This document shows, one piece after another, positions 29,913 through 40,976 of a DNA stretch of 64,000 nucleotides (position 1 is its first letter; each line of letters starts with the position of its first letter). A program made the translations under genes and the position numbers. The stretch is from DASXQK01 sp963724385. Lineage in GTDB: Bacteria > Pseudomonadota > Alphaproteobacteria > Dongiales > Dongiaceae. A model generated the notes under the pieces. That model had not been told where the DNA came from. It made no database searches and saw nothing but the letters and a program-made list of their open reading frames with translations. The DNA lies in contig CAVRUJ010000001.1 of the NCBI GenBank assembly GCA_963724385.1, positions 1,426,001 through 1,490,000 of the forward strand, given 5' to 3'.

Positions 29913-31295
29913 TTATCCGCCGGCCTTTGCCAGATCGGCTATCGGCGCGGGCTCGCCCTTCCTGCGATGGGCGACCCAAAGGGCGAGGGCGGCGAGAGCC
30001 AGCCCGGCATAGGTGGCGAGGCCGAAGTCGACGGCGATGTGCTCGTTGATTGCGGCGAGCAGGCTCGCCGCCAGGCTGGCGAGCCCAACAAGAAATACCG
30101 GCCAGCCGGCCCAAAGTCCCGCGTGGCGCGGCCATTCCGAGGCATAGAGCCCGGCGAAGGCGAGCGCGCCCAGGGCGTAGTAGTGCGGCCGCGAAACCGG
30201 CAGCATGGGAACCATGATGAGGGCGAGCGCCGCGAAGAACAGGAACTCCGACAGCGGATCGCCTCGCCGGCGCATGAACCACAGGACGGCGATGGTGAGC
30301 GCGGCTGAGACCGCGATATGGGCGATGAAATAGCCGGCGGGGGGCGCGGGCGCGCGCGTCGCCGGGTCGGGATTGAGGCTGTCGTAGATCATGTATTCGA
30401 AGGACTGGACGCGGGAGTTGGTCCCATGCAGCTCCTGGGTGACGACGGCGTTGCCTTGTCCCGTGGCCTCGCCCAGGAGCCGGTCGACCACCAGTTCGCG
30501 ATAGGCGGCGAAACTCGCCTCGGGGCCTATCAGAACGACCGGCAACAGGAGTCCCAGGAGAATGCCGGCGCCGGCGCCGGCAAGCATCACACGGTCGCGG
30601 CGCAGGGCCGGGTAGATCAGCATGAAGAGCGGGAAGAGCTTCATAATTCCGACGAAGCCGAGGCAGAAGCCGGCCAGGCCCCGGCGACCGCGCAGCATCG
30701 CCGCGGCCGCGGCCGACAGCAGGAGAAGTAGGAGGCTCGTCGTCTGCCCGCTGCCGAGCGCATCCCCGGCCGGAAACAGCACCAGCAGCAGAGGCCAGAC
30801 CCGCAATGCCCACCAGCCGAGCGCGTATCTTGCGACGGGCCGCGCGCCGCTCTTCGCGGCCGATGCCTCCAGAGCCGAGGCCATGATGTGGAGTGCGGCG
30901 AGCAGGCAGAGGATGTTGAACCCATCCCAGATCGCAGCCGACGCCCAAAATGGCAGGGTCCCGGCCCGGGCCGATGCCGGGGCGTCCGGGGGCGGGTCGG
31001 CCAGCGGCATCATCAGGCTGGCGAGCAGCGGCGGGTAGAGATAATGCCAGCCGTGATCGTCAGTGACGCCGTAGATGTCGCCGCCGAACCGCGCCGCCCA
31101 GCCGGCCCTGAAAAACACCCCGAGATCGCCCTTGCGCCCGTGGCCGAACGCCTGCCGGTGGAGCGTGTTGGCATAGAACACGAGCATCAGCCCCGCGAGA
31201 AGGCAGAGCCCGATGCGACTCCAGCGACCGAGCCTATGCGAGGGATCGAGACGCTCGAACCAATGGGCAACAGGCTGCATCGCGCGGTCGGGCAT
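29913..31295 (-). CDS. Glycosyltransferase family 87 membrane protein (DUF2029)
   Basis: A 460-residue polytopic membrane protein with at least nine hydrophobic segments. The family's early motif is seen as GDLGVFFRAGWAARFGGDIY near residue 56 with the likely catalytic Asp, followed by YLYPPLLASLMMPLA. Relatives (GT-C fold) transfer mannose from a polyprenyl-phosphate donor at the periplasmic face. An ATG five codons later is an alternative start. The acceptor is unknown and no other glycan genes are close. Confidence 0.8.
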   Translation of the reverse strand: MPDRAMQPVAHWFERLDPSHRLGRWSRIGLCLLAGLMLVFYANTLHRQAFGHGRKGDLGVFFRAGWAARFGGDIYGVTDDHGWHYLYPPLLASLMMPLADPPPDAPASARAGTLPFWASAAIWDGFNILCLLAALHIMASALEASAAKSGARPVARYALGWWALRVWPLLLVLFPAGDALGSGQTTSLLLLLLSAAAAAMLRGRRGLAGFCLGFVGIMKLFPLFMLIYPALRRDRVMLAGAGAGILLGLLLPVVLIGPEASFAAYRELVVDRLLGEATGQGNAVVTQELHGTNSRVQSFEYMIYDSLNPDPATRAPAPPAGYFIAHIAVSAALTIAVLWFMRRRGDPLSEFLFFAALALIMVPMLPVSRPHYYALGALAFAGLYASEWPRHAGLWAGWPVFLVGLASLAASLLAAINEHIAVDFGLATYAGLALAALALWVAHRRKGEPAPIADLAKAGG

Positions 31296-31377
31296 GTGAT
31301 CGGTCGGCCAGGACGCTTGGCTTCAGGAACAGATACGAGCCGGCAGGAAAAAGCAAACGGCAATGCGCGAGGGTCGT

Positions 31378-32550
31378 CTAGACGATCGGTGGCGCAAAGA
31401 TCGTCTTGCCGCCGACCTTGATCTCCACGTCGACGGCGTATTGCTTCAGCGCTCTCGGATTGATCTCCACACCGAGCCCGGGCGCATCGGGTGCCGCGAT
31501 TTCGCCATTGGCATCCGGGACGATGTGGTTGGCGGTGAGGTCGACGGCGAGGCGACTGAGCGCGGTCGGGTACTCGCAGATCCGGCAGTCTTCCAGCCCG
31601 GCATAGGGCTGGAGCGACGCGCTGAGCGCGAGGTTCGAGGTGAAGGTGTGATTGACGTAGGTCACGCCCCTGGCCGCGGCATAGTCCGCGACCTGCTTGG
31701 CCGGCCACAGCCCGCCGATCCGGCCGCAGTCGATCTGGACATAGCCGACATGGCCGTATTCGATCAGATGCTGGGCCATGTGGCGGTTGTGCGCCGCTTC
31801 GCCGCCGGCGAGCTTGACCGCGCCGCTCCGCGCAGCGAGCTTGCCATAGGCCTCGTAGGCGAAACCGCCAAACGGCTCCTCCAACCAAGTGACCTTGTTG
31901 GCGTTGAGGGAGACAAGGCGCCTGGCAGCGGCGTCCACGTCGTCGCCGAAGATCTGCCCGGCGTCGATCAACAATATGCCGTCGGGTCCCAGTCCCTGGC
32001 GCGCCGCGTCGAGCTGATCGATATCGCCTTGCAGGCTGTCCCCGAAGGGCGCCCAGCCGAACTTCACCGCCCGGAATCCCTTGGCCCGCAGGTTCCTGCC
32101 CAGCGCGAGCGTCTGTTCCGGCGTGGCGCCAAACAGGACCGACGCATAGGGCGTCTTCGGGTGGGACTTCGCATAGCCGAGCAGCTTCCAGGCCGGTTCC
32201 CCCCTCATCCGGCCGAGCAGATCCCACAAGGCCGTTTCGATGCCCGACCAGGTGTGGGGCGCTTGCAGCAGGTCCATGCTGTTGAGGGCGAGCTTGGCGG
32301 CCATGCGCTTGATGTCCTCGGGGCCGGCGAGCGTCTCGCCGAGGACCGAAGCCGAAACCGGACGGCAGGCGCCGTGGGACATGGGGCAGACGAAGGCCGC
32401 GATGGAGGGCAGCGGCGCCGCTTCGCATTCGCCCCAGCCGACATGGCCGCTGGCCGAGACGCGGACGACCAGGGCATCCTGACTGCCGTCCCCCGCCGTG
32501 GTGACCACCGGCATGGAGAGATAGAAGAAATCAACGCTGTCGATCTTCAT
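31378..32550 (-). CDS. Mandelate racemase/muconate lactonizing enzyme family protein (probable sugar-acid dehydratase)
   Basis: A 390-residue enolase-superfamily enzyme. Metal ligands are visible as Asp in LLIDAGQ, Glu in LEEPFGG and Glu in AGGEAAH; a later NHTF carries a possible general-acid/base His. The second-strand base motif, often KxK, reads VKFGW, so only one Lys is present. This pattern occurs in sugar-acid dehydratases and related lyases. GAAGGCGAATCC precedes the ATG. Directly upstream is the IclR gene, and across it an SDR and sugar importer. It probably dehydrates an aldonic or uronic acid; the exact substrate cannot be read. Confidence 0.85.
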   Translation of the reverse strand: MKIDSVDFFYLSMPVVTTAGDGSQDALVVRVSASGHVGWGECEAAPLPSIAAFVCPMSHGACRPVSASVLGETLAGPEDIKRMAAKLALNSMDLLQAPHTWSGIETALWDLLGRMRGEPAWKLLGYAKSHPKTPYASVLFGATPEQTLALGRNLRAKGFRAVKFGWAPFGDSLQGDIDQLDAARQGLGPDGILLIDAGQIFGDDVDAAARRLVSLNANKVTWLEEPFGGFAYEAYGKLAARSGAVKLAGGEAAHNRHMAQHLIEYGHVGYVQIDCGRIGGLWPAKQVADYAAARGVTYVNHTFTSNLALSASLQPYAGLEDCRICEYPTALSRLAVDLTANHIVPDANGEIAAPDAPGLGVEINPRALKQYAVDVEIKVGGKTIFAPPIV

Positions 32551-32596
32551 GGATTCGCCTTCTCGCTCGGCATTGTGGTGGGGCAGAGGGCAGGGA

Positions 32597-33391
32597 TCAG
32601 CCGCCCATGCGGCGGGAGAGCTTTTCTGCGGCCAGACGCACCGCGGCGATGAGTTGCTCGCGGTTGCCCTTGGCCAGGCGTTGTTCGGGAACGACGATGC
32701 TGATGGCCGCGATGCAACGCCCGGAATTGTCGATCACGGGCGCTGCAACGCAGCCGGCGTGCTCATTGGCCTCATTGACCTCGGTGCCGTAGCCCCGTTT
32801 GCGAAATCGCCGGATCTCGCCCATCAGAGAATCCACGTTGGTATTGGCTCTTCCACTGGGTGACTGGCGGACGGTCTGCGTGAGGAACTTGCGCAGCTGC
32901 TTGTCGTCGAGGTCCGACACGAGCAGCCGGCCCGAAGCGGCCCAGTTTACCGGCACGCGTGAGCCGACCTGACTGATGATCCGGAGCGGCTTGACGCCCT
33001 CCTCCTTCAGCAGGACCAGCATCAGCCCGTCGTCAAGGACGGAGAGCTGCACCGTCTCGCCGGTCGAATCCCGCAGTTCCTCGACGATCCTGCCGCCATC
33101 CTTCACCAAGTCCACCTGGCTGCGATAGGCCATGCCGAGGGTGAACAGCTTATGGCCGAGGAAGAGGCCGCTGTTCCTGCCGGCGGCGGTGAGGTAGCCC
33201 GCCCGGGTCAGCGTATGCACGAGGTCGTAGGCGGTCGACTTGGGTATGCCGAGCGCCTCGCAGATCTCGGACATGAAGACGGGCTTCGCGCGCTCCATCA
33301 TCAATTCGAAGATGGCGAGCGCGCGCCGGACGCTGCGCGATCCGCCGCCATCCTTGCGCTCGTCGTTGTCACTCAGGGATCGGGCCGCCAT
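32597..33391 (-). CDS. IclR family transcriptional regulator
   Basis: A 264-residue regulator with an N-terminal winged helix (about 20-75; SVRRALAIFELMMERAKPVF, then ALGIPKSTAYDLVHTL) and the IclR effector domain (about 90-260; VNWAASGRLLVSDL, NEANEHAGCVAAPVID). The ATG at 33391 has GGAGGCG upstream. It is divergent from the SDR-importer operon. A near-palindrome beside its start (33409-33423) recurs upstream of the ABC ATPase gene at 39858, so it probably controls both. Sugar or aromatic acids are typical ligands. Confidence 0.92.
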   Translation of the reverse strand: MAARSLSDNDERKDGGGSRSVRRALAIFELMMERAKPVFMSEICEALGIPKSTAYDLVHTLTRAGYLTAAGRNSGLFLGHKLFTLGMAYRSQVDLVKDGGRIVEELRDSTGETVQLSVLDDGLMLVLLKEEGVKPLRIISQVGSRVPVNWAASGRLLVSDLDDKQLRKFLTQTVRQSPSGRANTNVDSLMGEIRRFRKRGYGTEVNEANEHAGCVAAPVIDNSGRCIAAISIVVPEQRLAKGNREQLIAAVRLAAEKLSRRMGG

Positions 33392-33408
33392 GGCGCCTCC
33401 GCGCGATT

Positions 33409-33423
33409 TTCCGAAATTCCGGA
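33409..33423. promoter_or_regulatory. Probable IclR operator
   Basis: TTCCGAAATTCCGGA contains a 14-bp near-palindrome (12 of 14 symmetric). The longer TTCCGAAATTCCGGACTG matches the site at 39858 at 16 of 18 positions. It is 17 bases upstream of the iclR-type start codon. Confidence 0.6.
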
Positions 33424-33518
33424 CTGCTGCCCTATGATTGACAGTTCCGTTGCGGGCCGCCAACCCCTTGACCGGCGTTTGCGGGGCAGCCTAATGTTTT
33501 CCAGCATGCTAGAGCAAG

Positions 33519-33535
33519 GTTCAGAATACCGGAAC
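33519..33535. promoter_or_regulatory. Possible second IclR operator in the divergent region
   Basis: GTTCAGAATACCGGAAC is a partly symmetric site resembling the one at 33409. It lies about 105 bases upstream of the SDR gene, where control of the rightward promoter is expected. The 250-bp gap holds no gene. Confidence 0.35.
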
Positions 33536-33641
33536 TCATAAGAGCGCGGGATTTGGCGTGGTGGGGGCGTCCCGTCCTCCTTGGGCGGCCGGCTGACGAC
33601 TTGCGAGTTGGCGCGAAAGCCATGGCACGGGGAGGACGGAT

Positions 33642-34418
33642 TTGAGTTTGCTGATGGATCAGGTTTGCGTTGTCAGCGGCGCCGGTCAGGGCCTGGGGCG
33701 CGCGGTCGCCCTGGAAATGGCGGCGGAAGGGGCCGCGCTGGCGCTGATCGAAAGAAACCCGGATACGGTCGCCAAGGTGGCGGCGGAAATCGCCGCCAGG
33801 GGCGGCACGGCCGAGGCCTACCCGCTCGATGTCACCGACTACGACGCCTATGGCAAGGCGATCGCCGACGTGCTGGGCAAACGCGGGAAGATCGACGTCC
33901 TGGTCAACAACGCGGCGATCAACCCGCCTTCCAAGACCATACTGGAGGACAGCCTGGAAGACTGGCGCCGGACGGTCGCGATCAACCTCGAAGCGGTCTA
34001 CATGGGTTCGAAGCTGGTGGCCCCGCACATGGCCGAAAGGAAGACCGGGCGGATGATCAGCATCGCCTCGATCCAGGGATTTGCCTCCAGCGGGGAGGTC
34101 GGCGCCTACAACGCGGCCAAGGGCGGCGTGATCGCGCTCACCAAGTCGATGGCGGTCGAGCTTGGGCCCTACAACATCCTGGTCAATGCCGTGGCGCCGG
34201 GCTTCATGTCGACGCCGATGTCGATCGTGCGCGGCGTCAACGAAACCGAGACGCCGGAATTCATCGATTTGTACGTGACCAAGGGCAAGATACCGCTGCG
34301 CCGCACCGGCTATCCGGAAGACGTGTCGGGCACGGTCATCTTCCTGGCATCCAAGTACTGCCGGTATATGACCGGCCAACTTCTTGTCGTCGATGGCGGA
34401 TTGATGAGCACGTTCTAG
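33642..34418 (+). CDS. SDR family NAD(P)-dependent oxidoreductase (probable sugar dehydrogenase)
   Basis: A 258-residue classical short-chain dehydrogenase. The cofactor motif GAGQGLG is at residues 13-19, NNAA at 89-92, Ser143, and the catalytic Tyr156 and Lys160 in YNAAK. The TTG start at 33642 is preferred because GGAGGA lies five bases upstream; the next ATG (33654) would be too far from it. It is first in the IclR-linked importer operon and probably oxidises the imported sugar or sugar alcohol. Confidence 0.88.
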   Translation: MSLLMDQVCVVSGAGQGLGRAVALEMAAEGAALALIERNPDTVAKVAAEIAARGGTAEAYPLDVTDYDAYGKAIADVLGKRGKIDVLVNNAAINPPSKTILEDSLEDWRRTVAINLEAVYMGSKLVAPHMAERKTGRMISIASIQGFASSGEVGAYNAAKGGVIALTKSMAVELGPYNILVNAVAPGFMSTPMSIVRGVNETETPEFIDLYVTKGKIPLRRTGYPEDVSGTVIFLASKYCRYMTGQLLVVDGGLMSTF

Positions 34419-34470
34419 CGCCATCGGAATTCGGCAATGTGACAACCGCAGCAAACAGGAAGGTTCGAAC

Positions 34471-35820
34471 ATGATGAAGAACGGAAGCGCCAGAGAGGGC
34501 TTTTCGCGTCGCAGGTTTCTCAAGAATTCCGCCGGGCTCGGCGCCGCCGCAGCACTGGCCGGCCTGCTGCCGGGAGCGCCGGCCGAGGCAGATGTGCCGA
34601 CGTTGAACATGTGGTGGTGGGGCGAACAGGAATTGCCTGGCCTGCAGGCCTTCGTCACGGATTCGGTCAAGAACTATACGGCCGCCACCGTCAAGCCGAT
34701 GCTCCAGGACACCAACGTCGTCATCTCCCAGTTCCAGACGGCGGCGGCGGCCGGAAAGGGGCCCGACATCCAGTATCTCTGGAACGGCATCTACCACATG
34801 GAAAGCGTGTGGCTCGGCTACCTGAAGCCGTTGAACGGGCTGGTCGACGATGCCGTGCTGAACGCTTCGCGCCCGACCCTGCTCAGCCACTTCGGCGGCA
34901 ACATCTATCGGATGGGCTGGTATCCGCTGCCGATGATCTGGTGCTACAACAAGGATCTCTTCGAGAAGGCGGGCCTCGATCCGGAGAATCCGCCCAAGAC
35001 CTGGGACGATCTCCTCGCCGCCTGCGACAAGCTGAAGGCCAAGGGCATCGCGCCGATCGGCGGCGGCATCCAGGACGGCTACTGGGGCGAATGGTTCTTC
35101 GGCCATGCGCTCGCCCAGAACATTGACAGCACCGGCGAAGCCATCGACCTCTTCACCGGCGCCCGCGACTTCCGCGACCCGAAATACCACGAGCACTGGG
35201 TGCGCCTCGAGGAACTGAAGAAGCACGGCTTCCTCAACCCGGACATGTCCTCCCTCGAGCTCTACCCGGGCATCGACCTGATCGTTGCGGGAAAATTGGC
35301 CATGGGCGAATCCATCGGCTCGCGGGTGCCCGCCGACAGCAAGAAGACCAATGGGCGGATCGGTGCCATGGTCATGCCGGTCTACGGCAAGGGCAAGATG
35401 GCCGGCGTGCCGATCCTCGATACCCAGGGCCTCGGCATCTGCAAGGATTCCAAGGATCCGAAGGCGGCCGCGGCATTCCTGGAATACCTGGAATCGCCAG
35501 AGCGGCTGAAGGTGTTCTGGGAAAAGACCGGCTGGATCCCGTCCAACAGCAGCTTCGACACCTCGGTCGTCACGGACGAAGTGGTCAAGACGATGTGGCA
35601 CAACTGGGCCGAATCCACGAACATCCCCTACATCTCCAACGTGGTGCCGGGGCAATTCTACGACCAGGCCCTGCTGCCGGCCGCCCAGCAGGTCGTGTCG
35701 GGCAAGATCACCGGCGAACAGGCCGGCGAGCTCGCGTTCAAGGTCGCCAAGCAGTGGCGGGACTTCAATCCGGACATGGTGGACAACTACAAGAAATGGG
35801 CTAAAGACCTCGCTGCCTGA
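34471..35820 (+). CDS. ABC sugar-type extracellular solute-binding protein (family 1)
   Basis: A 449-residue binding protein with a twin-arginine signal peptide (SRRRFLKNSAGLGAAAALAG, cleavage near AEA-D41). The mature part has the family 1 pattern NMWWWGEQELPGL, AAAAGKGPDIQYLWNG and NKDLFEKAGLDPENPPKTWD. GGAAGG precedes the ATG by eight bases. A strong hairpin after the stop (35836-35865) probably keeps this mRNA segment abundant relative to the permeases. The ligand is likely a carbohydrate, from family and neighbours. Confidence 0.9.
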   Translation: MMKNGSAREGFSRRRFLKNSAGLGAAAALAGLLPGAPAEADVPTLNMWWWGEQELPGLQAFVTDSVKNYTAATVKPMLQDTNVVISQFQTAAAAGKGPDIQYLWNGIYHMESVWLGYLKPLNGLVDDAVLNASRPTLLSHFGGNIYRMGWYPLPMIWCYNKDLFEKAGLDPENPPKTWDDLLAACDKLKAKGIAPIGGGIQDGYWGEWFFGHALAQNIDSTGEAIDLFTGARDFRDPKYHEHWVRLEELKKHGFLNPDMSSLELYPGIDLIVAGKLAMGESIGSRVPADSKKTNGRIGAMVMPVYGKGKMAGVPILDTQGLGICKDSKDPKAAAAFLEYLESPERLKVFWEKTGWIPSNSSFDTSVVTDEVVKTMWHNWAESTNIPYISNVVPGQFYDQALLPAAQQVVSGKITGEQAGELAFKVAKQWRDFNPDMVDNYKKWAKDLAA

Positions 35821-35835
35821 TCCGGCCAGTATCAG

Positions 35836-35865
35836 GGGCCCAGGCGCCGCGAGGCGCCTGGGCCC
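35836..35865 (+). other. Intercistronic stem-loop after the binding-protein gene
   Basis: GGGCCCAGGCGCC and GGCGCCTGGGCCC form a perfect 13-bp stem with a GCGA tetraloop. No T-run follows. Such structures stabilise the upstream message or cause partial termination, giving excess binding protein. Confidence 0.75.
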
Positions 35866-35921
35866 TTGCCGATTCTGCCGATATCGTTACCGCGAACGCA
35901 GCCAAAGAGACGACCGGGGTC

Positions 35922-36803
35922 ATGCGCCAGTCCTCCAGGATCACGCCCTATCTCTATGTCCTGCCGCTGGTCGGACTGCTCCTGTTCGTCTTCGGTTATC
36001 CGCTCGTCCGGATCTTCGAATTCAGCTTCAAGCTGATCCGCGGCATCGACGGTCCCTGGATCGGCTTCAGGAACTACGAGCTGATCCTGTCCCACGATCT
36101 CTTCTGGCAGTCCGTCGAGCACAACCTGGTCCTGCTGCTGGCGGTTCCGGTCATGGTCATCTGGTCGCTGCTGGTTTCGATCGTGCTGTACGAACGGATC
36201 AAGGGCTGGAAGCTCTATCGCGTCGTCCTGTTCGTCCCCTACATCCTGGCGATCCCGATCATCGCCGTGGTGATGAAGAAGATGTTCCAGTTCAGCGGAC
36301 CGGTGAACGAAGTGCTGAGCTGGCTCGGCCTGAACTTCCTGGCGCTCGATTGGATCGGGTCGCCCGACGTCGCGTTGTGGACGGTCATGCTGCTCATCAT
36401 CTGGCGGGAATCCGCGCTCGGCATCATCCTGTTCCTGGCGCGGCTCCTCAGCCTCGACGAATCCCTGATCGAAGCGGCGAGGCTCGAAGGCGCCTCCTGG
36501 TGGCAGCGGACCTGGTACGTGATCGTGCCGCAGATGAAGGTGGTGATCGAGTTCTACGTCGTGGTGAGCGTGATCACCATGCTCTCGTCGGTCTTTTCCT
36601 ACGTCTACATTGTGGGGAGCGGGCGCGGCGGGCCGGGAACGTCGACCATGGTGGTGGAGCTCTACATCTTCAGCGCGCTTATCAAGACCAGCCTTCCGGG
36701 CATCGCATCCGCCGTCTCGGTCCTCCTGTTCCTCGTGTCCCTGCTGCTGATCGTGCCTCTGTTCGCGGTGAGACGCCGGGCGAACGAGGAAGAGGTCGGA
36801 TAG
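35922..36803 (+). CDS. ABC sugar transporter permease (MalF/UgpA type)
   Basis: A 293-residue inner-membrane protein with six predicted helices. Typical features are the first helix LYVLPLVGLLLFVFGYPLVR, the NYELILS segment, and the EAA loop IEAARLEGASWWQRTWYVIV that contacts the ATPase. It partners with the following permease. The MalK-type ATPase gene is not in this operon but lies at 38693-39790 on the opposite strand. Confidence 0.9.
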   Translation: MRQSSRITPYLYVLPLVGLLLFVFGYPLVRIFEFSFKLIRGIDGPWIGFRNYELILSHDLFWQSVEHNLVLLLAVPVMVIWSLLVSIVLYERIKGWKLYRVVLFVPYILAIPIIAVVMKKMFQFSGPVNEVLSWLGLNFLALDWIGSPDVALWTVMLLIIWRESALGIILFLARLLSLDESLIEAARLEGASWWQRTWYVIVPQMKVVIEFYVVVSVITMLSSVFSYVYIVGSGRGGPGTSTMVVELYIFSALIKTSLPGIASAVSVLLFLVSLLLIVPLFAVRRRANEEEVG

Positions 36804-36805
36804 CC

Positions 36806-37672
36806 ATGGCTGAAGCGCCAAACTTGCGAAAAGACGCCGGCCGCCCCGGCTCTCGGGTGAGACCGGATCGGATCCTGAAGCATGGCATCCTGTTGCTTGC
36901 GACCTTGCTCGCCCTGGTGCCGACCCTCTACATGCTGATGACCGCGCTGAAGAGCGACGATGAATATACCGTCAATAAGGTCGGGTTCCCGCGGACGCTT
37001 GTGCTCGACAACTTCGACAATGTCCTGTTCCAGAGCCCGTTCTTCGCCTGGATGGAGAACAGCCTCATCCTCGCCGGCGGAGCCGTCATCCTCAGTACAC
37101 TGGTCTCCTGCCTCGGTGCCTATGCCATCGCCCGGATGGAGTTCAAGGGAAGGGGGCTGCTGTTCTCGATCAGCACGGCGCTCATGGCCGTGCCCCCAGT
37201 CGTCATGATCGTCCCCCTGTTCGTGCTGTACTCAGAGCTCGACCTGATCAGCACCTTCCGGGGCGCCATCATCATCTATGCCGGCCTGATCACGCCGTTC
37301 TCGGTCTACCTGCTCACCACCTTCTTCCGCACCCTGCCGCGGGAACTGTTCGAGTCCGCGCGCATGGACGGCGCGGGCGCGCTTCTCATCCTGTGGAAGA
37401 TCGTGCTCCCGCTCTCGCTGCCGGCCCTGCTGACGCTGGTGGTGGTGAACGCGCTCTATGTGTGGAACGACCTGCTGATCGCCATCATCTTCCTGCAGGA
37501 TGATTCCAAGCGTACCCTGATGGCCGGCATCAGCGTCTTCCAGGGCCGGTATGACAACCAGATCCCGCTCACCATGGCCGGAATGGCGATCGCGAGCGCG
37601 CCGATGCTCATTCTCTACATCGCCTTCCAGAGGTACTTCATCCAGGGTCTGATGGCGGGGGCCGTCAAGTGA
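36806..37672 (+). CDS. ABC sugar transporter permease (MalG/UgpE type)
   Basis: A 288-residue inner-membrane permease with six helices. The first helix is followed by LMTALKSDDEYTVNK, and the coupling loop is FESARMDGAGALLILWKIVL. The family's C-terminal FIQGLMAGAVK ending is present. The ATG at 36806, two bases after the stop of the first permease, is chosen over a longer open frame. It completes the channel of the importer. Confidence 0.9.
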   Translation: MAEAPNLRKDAGRPGSRVRPDRILKHGILLLATLLALVPTLYMLMTALKSDDEYTVNKVGFPRTLVLDNFDNVLFQSPFFAWMENSLILAGGAVILSTLVSCLGAYAIARMEFKGRGLLFSISTALMAVPPVVMIVPLFVLYSELDLISTFRGAIIIYAGLITPFSVYLLTTFFRTLPRELFESARMDGAGALLILWKIVLPLSLPALLTLVVVNALYVWNDLLIAIIFLQDDSKRTLMAGISVFQGRYDNQIPLTMAGMAIASAPMLILYIAFQRYFIQGLMAGAVK

Positions 37673-37682
37673 AGGTGACCGG

Positions 37683-38687
37683 GTGATCGCCGCGGCCCCA
37701 GCGGTGATCGAGAGCGAAACGCTCCGCGTCACTGTCGTTCCCGGAGTGGGGGGCACCATCACCGCAGTCGAGCATAAGGGCCTCGGCGCGTCGGTCCTCG
37801 GCAGGACGCCCTGGAAGCCGGTGGCAGCGCCCATGGATCCCCCGGCGGCGGCGGACGAGAACGCCTGGCTGACGCGCTATACCGGGGGCTGGCCCATCCT
37901 GTTTCCCAACGGCGGCGATGCCTGCGATTACGCCGGCGTCTTCCATGGCTTCCACGGCGAGGCATCGGTGGCTCCCTGGCAGGCGGAGGTCGGGGCGGGC
38001 GTCCTTCGCCTGACGCGCCGGTTCGCCGCCGTGCCGGTCGGGATGCGCCGTGAGCTGACGGTCGGCGGCGATATGCTGACCATCCGGGAGACGCTGTCCA
38101 TGCTGGGCGATCAGCCGGCAAAGGTGATGTGGGGACATCACCCGACCTTCGGCTCGGACCTTCTCGATGGCGCGTTCGAGGTCCGGACAGGCGCGCGCAA
38201 CGTCACCATCGACGACCGCTACGACCCGGGCAGGAACCCGCTGATACCGGGCGCTACGGGACGCTGGCCCGTGGTCCCGGGGAAGAGGGGACCCTTCCAC
38301 CTCGACCGGCCCGAAGGGGCGATCGCCGCTTTGGCCTATCTTTGGAATTTCGACAGCCCCTGGATGTCCATACGCCGGCTGGACGGTTTCGTCGCGGCGG
38401 TTTTGTCCTGGGACGGCGCCGTCTTTCCCTATGCCTGGCTCTGGTACGAGCTCGGCGGGACGGCCGAGCCGCCGTGGTGCGGGAAGACGCGGCTGATCGG
38501 GCTTGAGCCCAATACCACCTGGCCCGGAACCGGCCTTGCCGATGCCGATCGGCGGGGCGGCCGGCTGATGACCTTGCGGCCGGGCGCCAAGATCGAGGCG
38601 ACGGTGCGCCTCCATGTATTCCGGCCCGAGGGGGGGATCCTCGGCGCCGACGGGCAGGGACGCGCTATCTCGACAACTGCAAGCTGA
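37683..38687 (+). CDS. Aldose 1-epimerase family protein
   Basis: A 334-residue protein with the galactose mutarotase-like beta-supersandwich pattern: a Gly-rich N-terminal strand (VVPGVGGTITAVEHKGLG), PILFPNGGDACDYAG near residue 72, HGFHGEAS with a candidate catalytic His, and VMWGHHPTFG with the second His. It starts at GTG 37683 with GAAGGTGA upstream. It would interconvert anomers of the imported sugar or act on a related sugar derivative. It is the last gene of the operon and converges with the ATPase gene five bases away. Confidence 0.82.
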   Translation: MIAAAPAVIESETLRVTVVPGVGGTITAVEHKGLGASVLGRTPWKPVAAPMDPPAAADENAWLTRYTGGWPILFPNGGDACDYAGVFHGFHGEASVAPWQAEVGAGVLRLTRRFAAVPVGMRRELTVGGDMLTIRETLSMLGDQPAKVMWGHHPTFGSDLLDGAFEVRTGARNVTIDDRYDPGRNPLIPGATGRWPVVPGKRGPFHLDRPEGAIAALAYLWNFDSPWMSIRRLDGFVAAVLSWDGAVFPYAWLWYELGGTAEPPWCGKTRLIGLEPNTTWPGTGLADADRRGGRLMTLRPGAKIEATVRLHVFRPEGGILGADGQGRAISTTAS

Positions 38688-38692
38688 TCGCC

Positions 38693-39790
<1,098 letters not shown>

Positions 39791-39857
39791 GCCTCTCGGC
39801 TCTCCAGCAGGACTGGGCCGGGCCAAGCCCGGCGCCATAGCATCGTCAGAGTCAGGA

Positions 39858-39872
39858 TTCCGAAATCTCGGA
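39858..39872. promoter_or_regulatory. Probable IclR operator upstream of the ABC ATPase gene
   Basis: TTCCGAAATCTCGGA, continuing ACTG, matches the site beside the iclR-type gene (33409) at 16 of 18 positions. It lies within GTCAG...CTGAC, adding outer symmetry. Confidence 0.55.
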
Positions 39873-39938
39873 CTGACGTTTGGCATCCTGAACTACGCGA
39901 AGTTACCCAGGCGGGATGCCCCAGTCAACGGAATGGGG

Positions 39939-40895
<957 letters not shown>

Positions 40896-40976
40896 GGCGT
40901 TCGCTCTTCTCCTGGGGCCGCTCTTTTGCTAGGGCGGCGCGACTATAGCGCGGCGGGGCCATCGCTGGCAGCAGGC

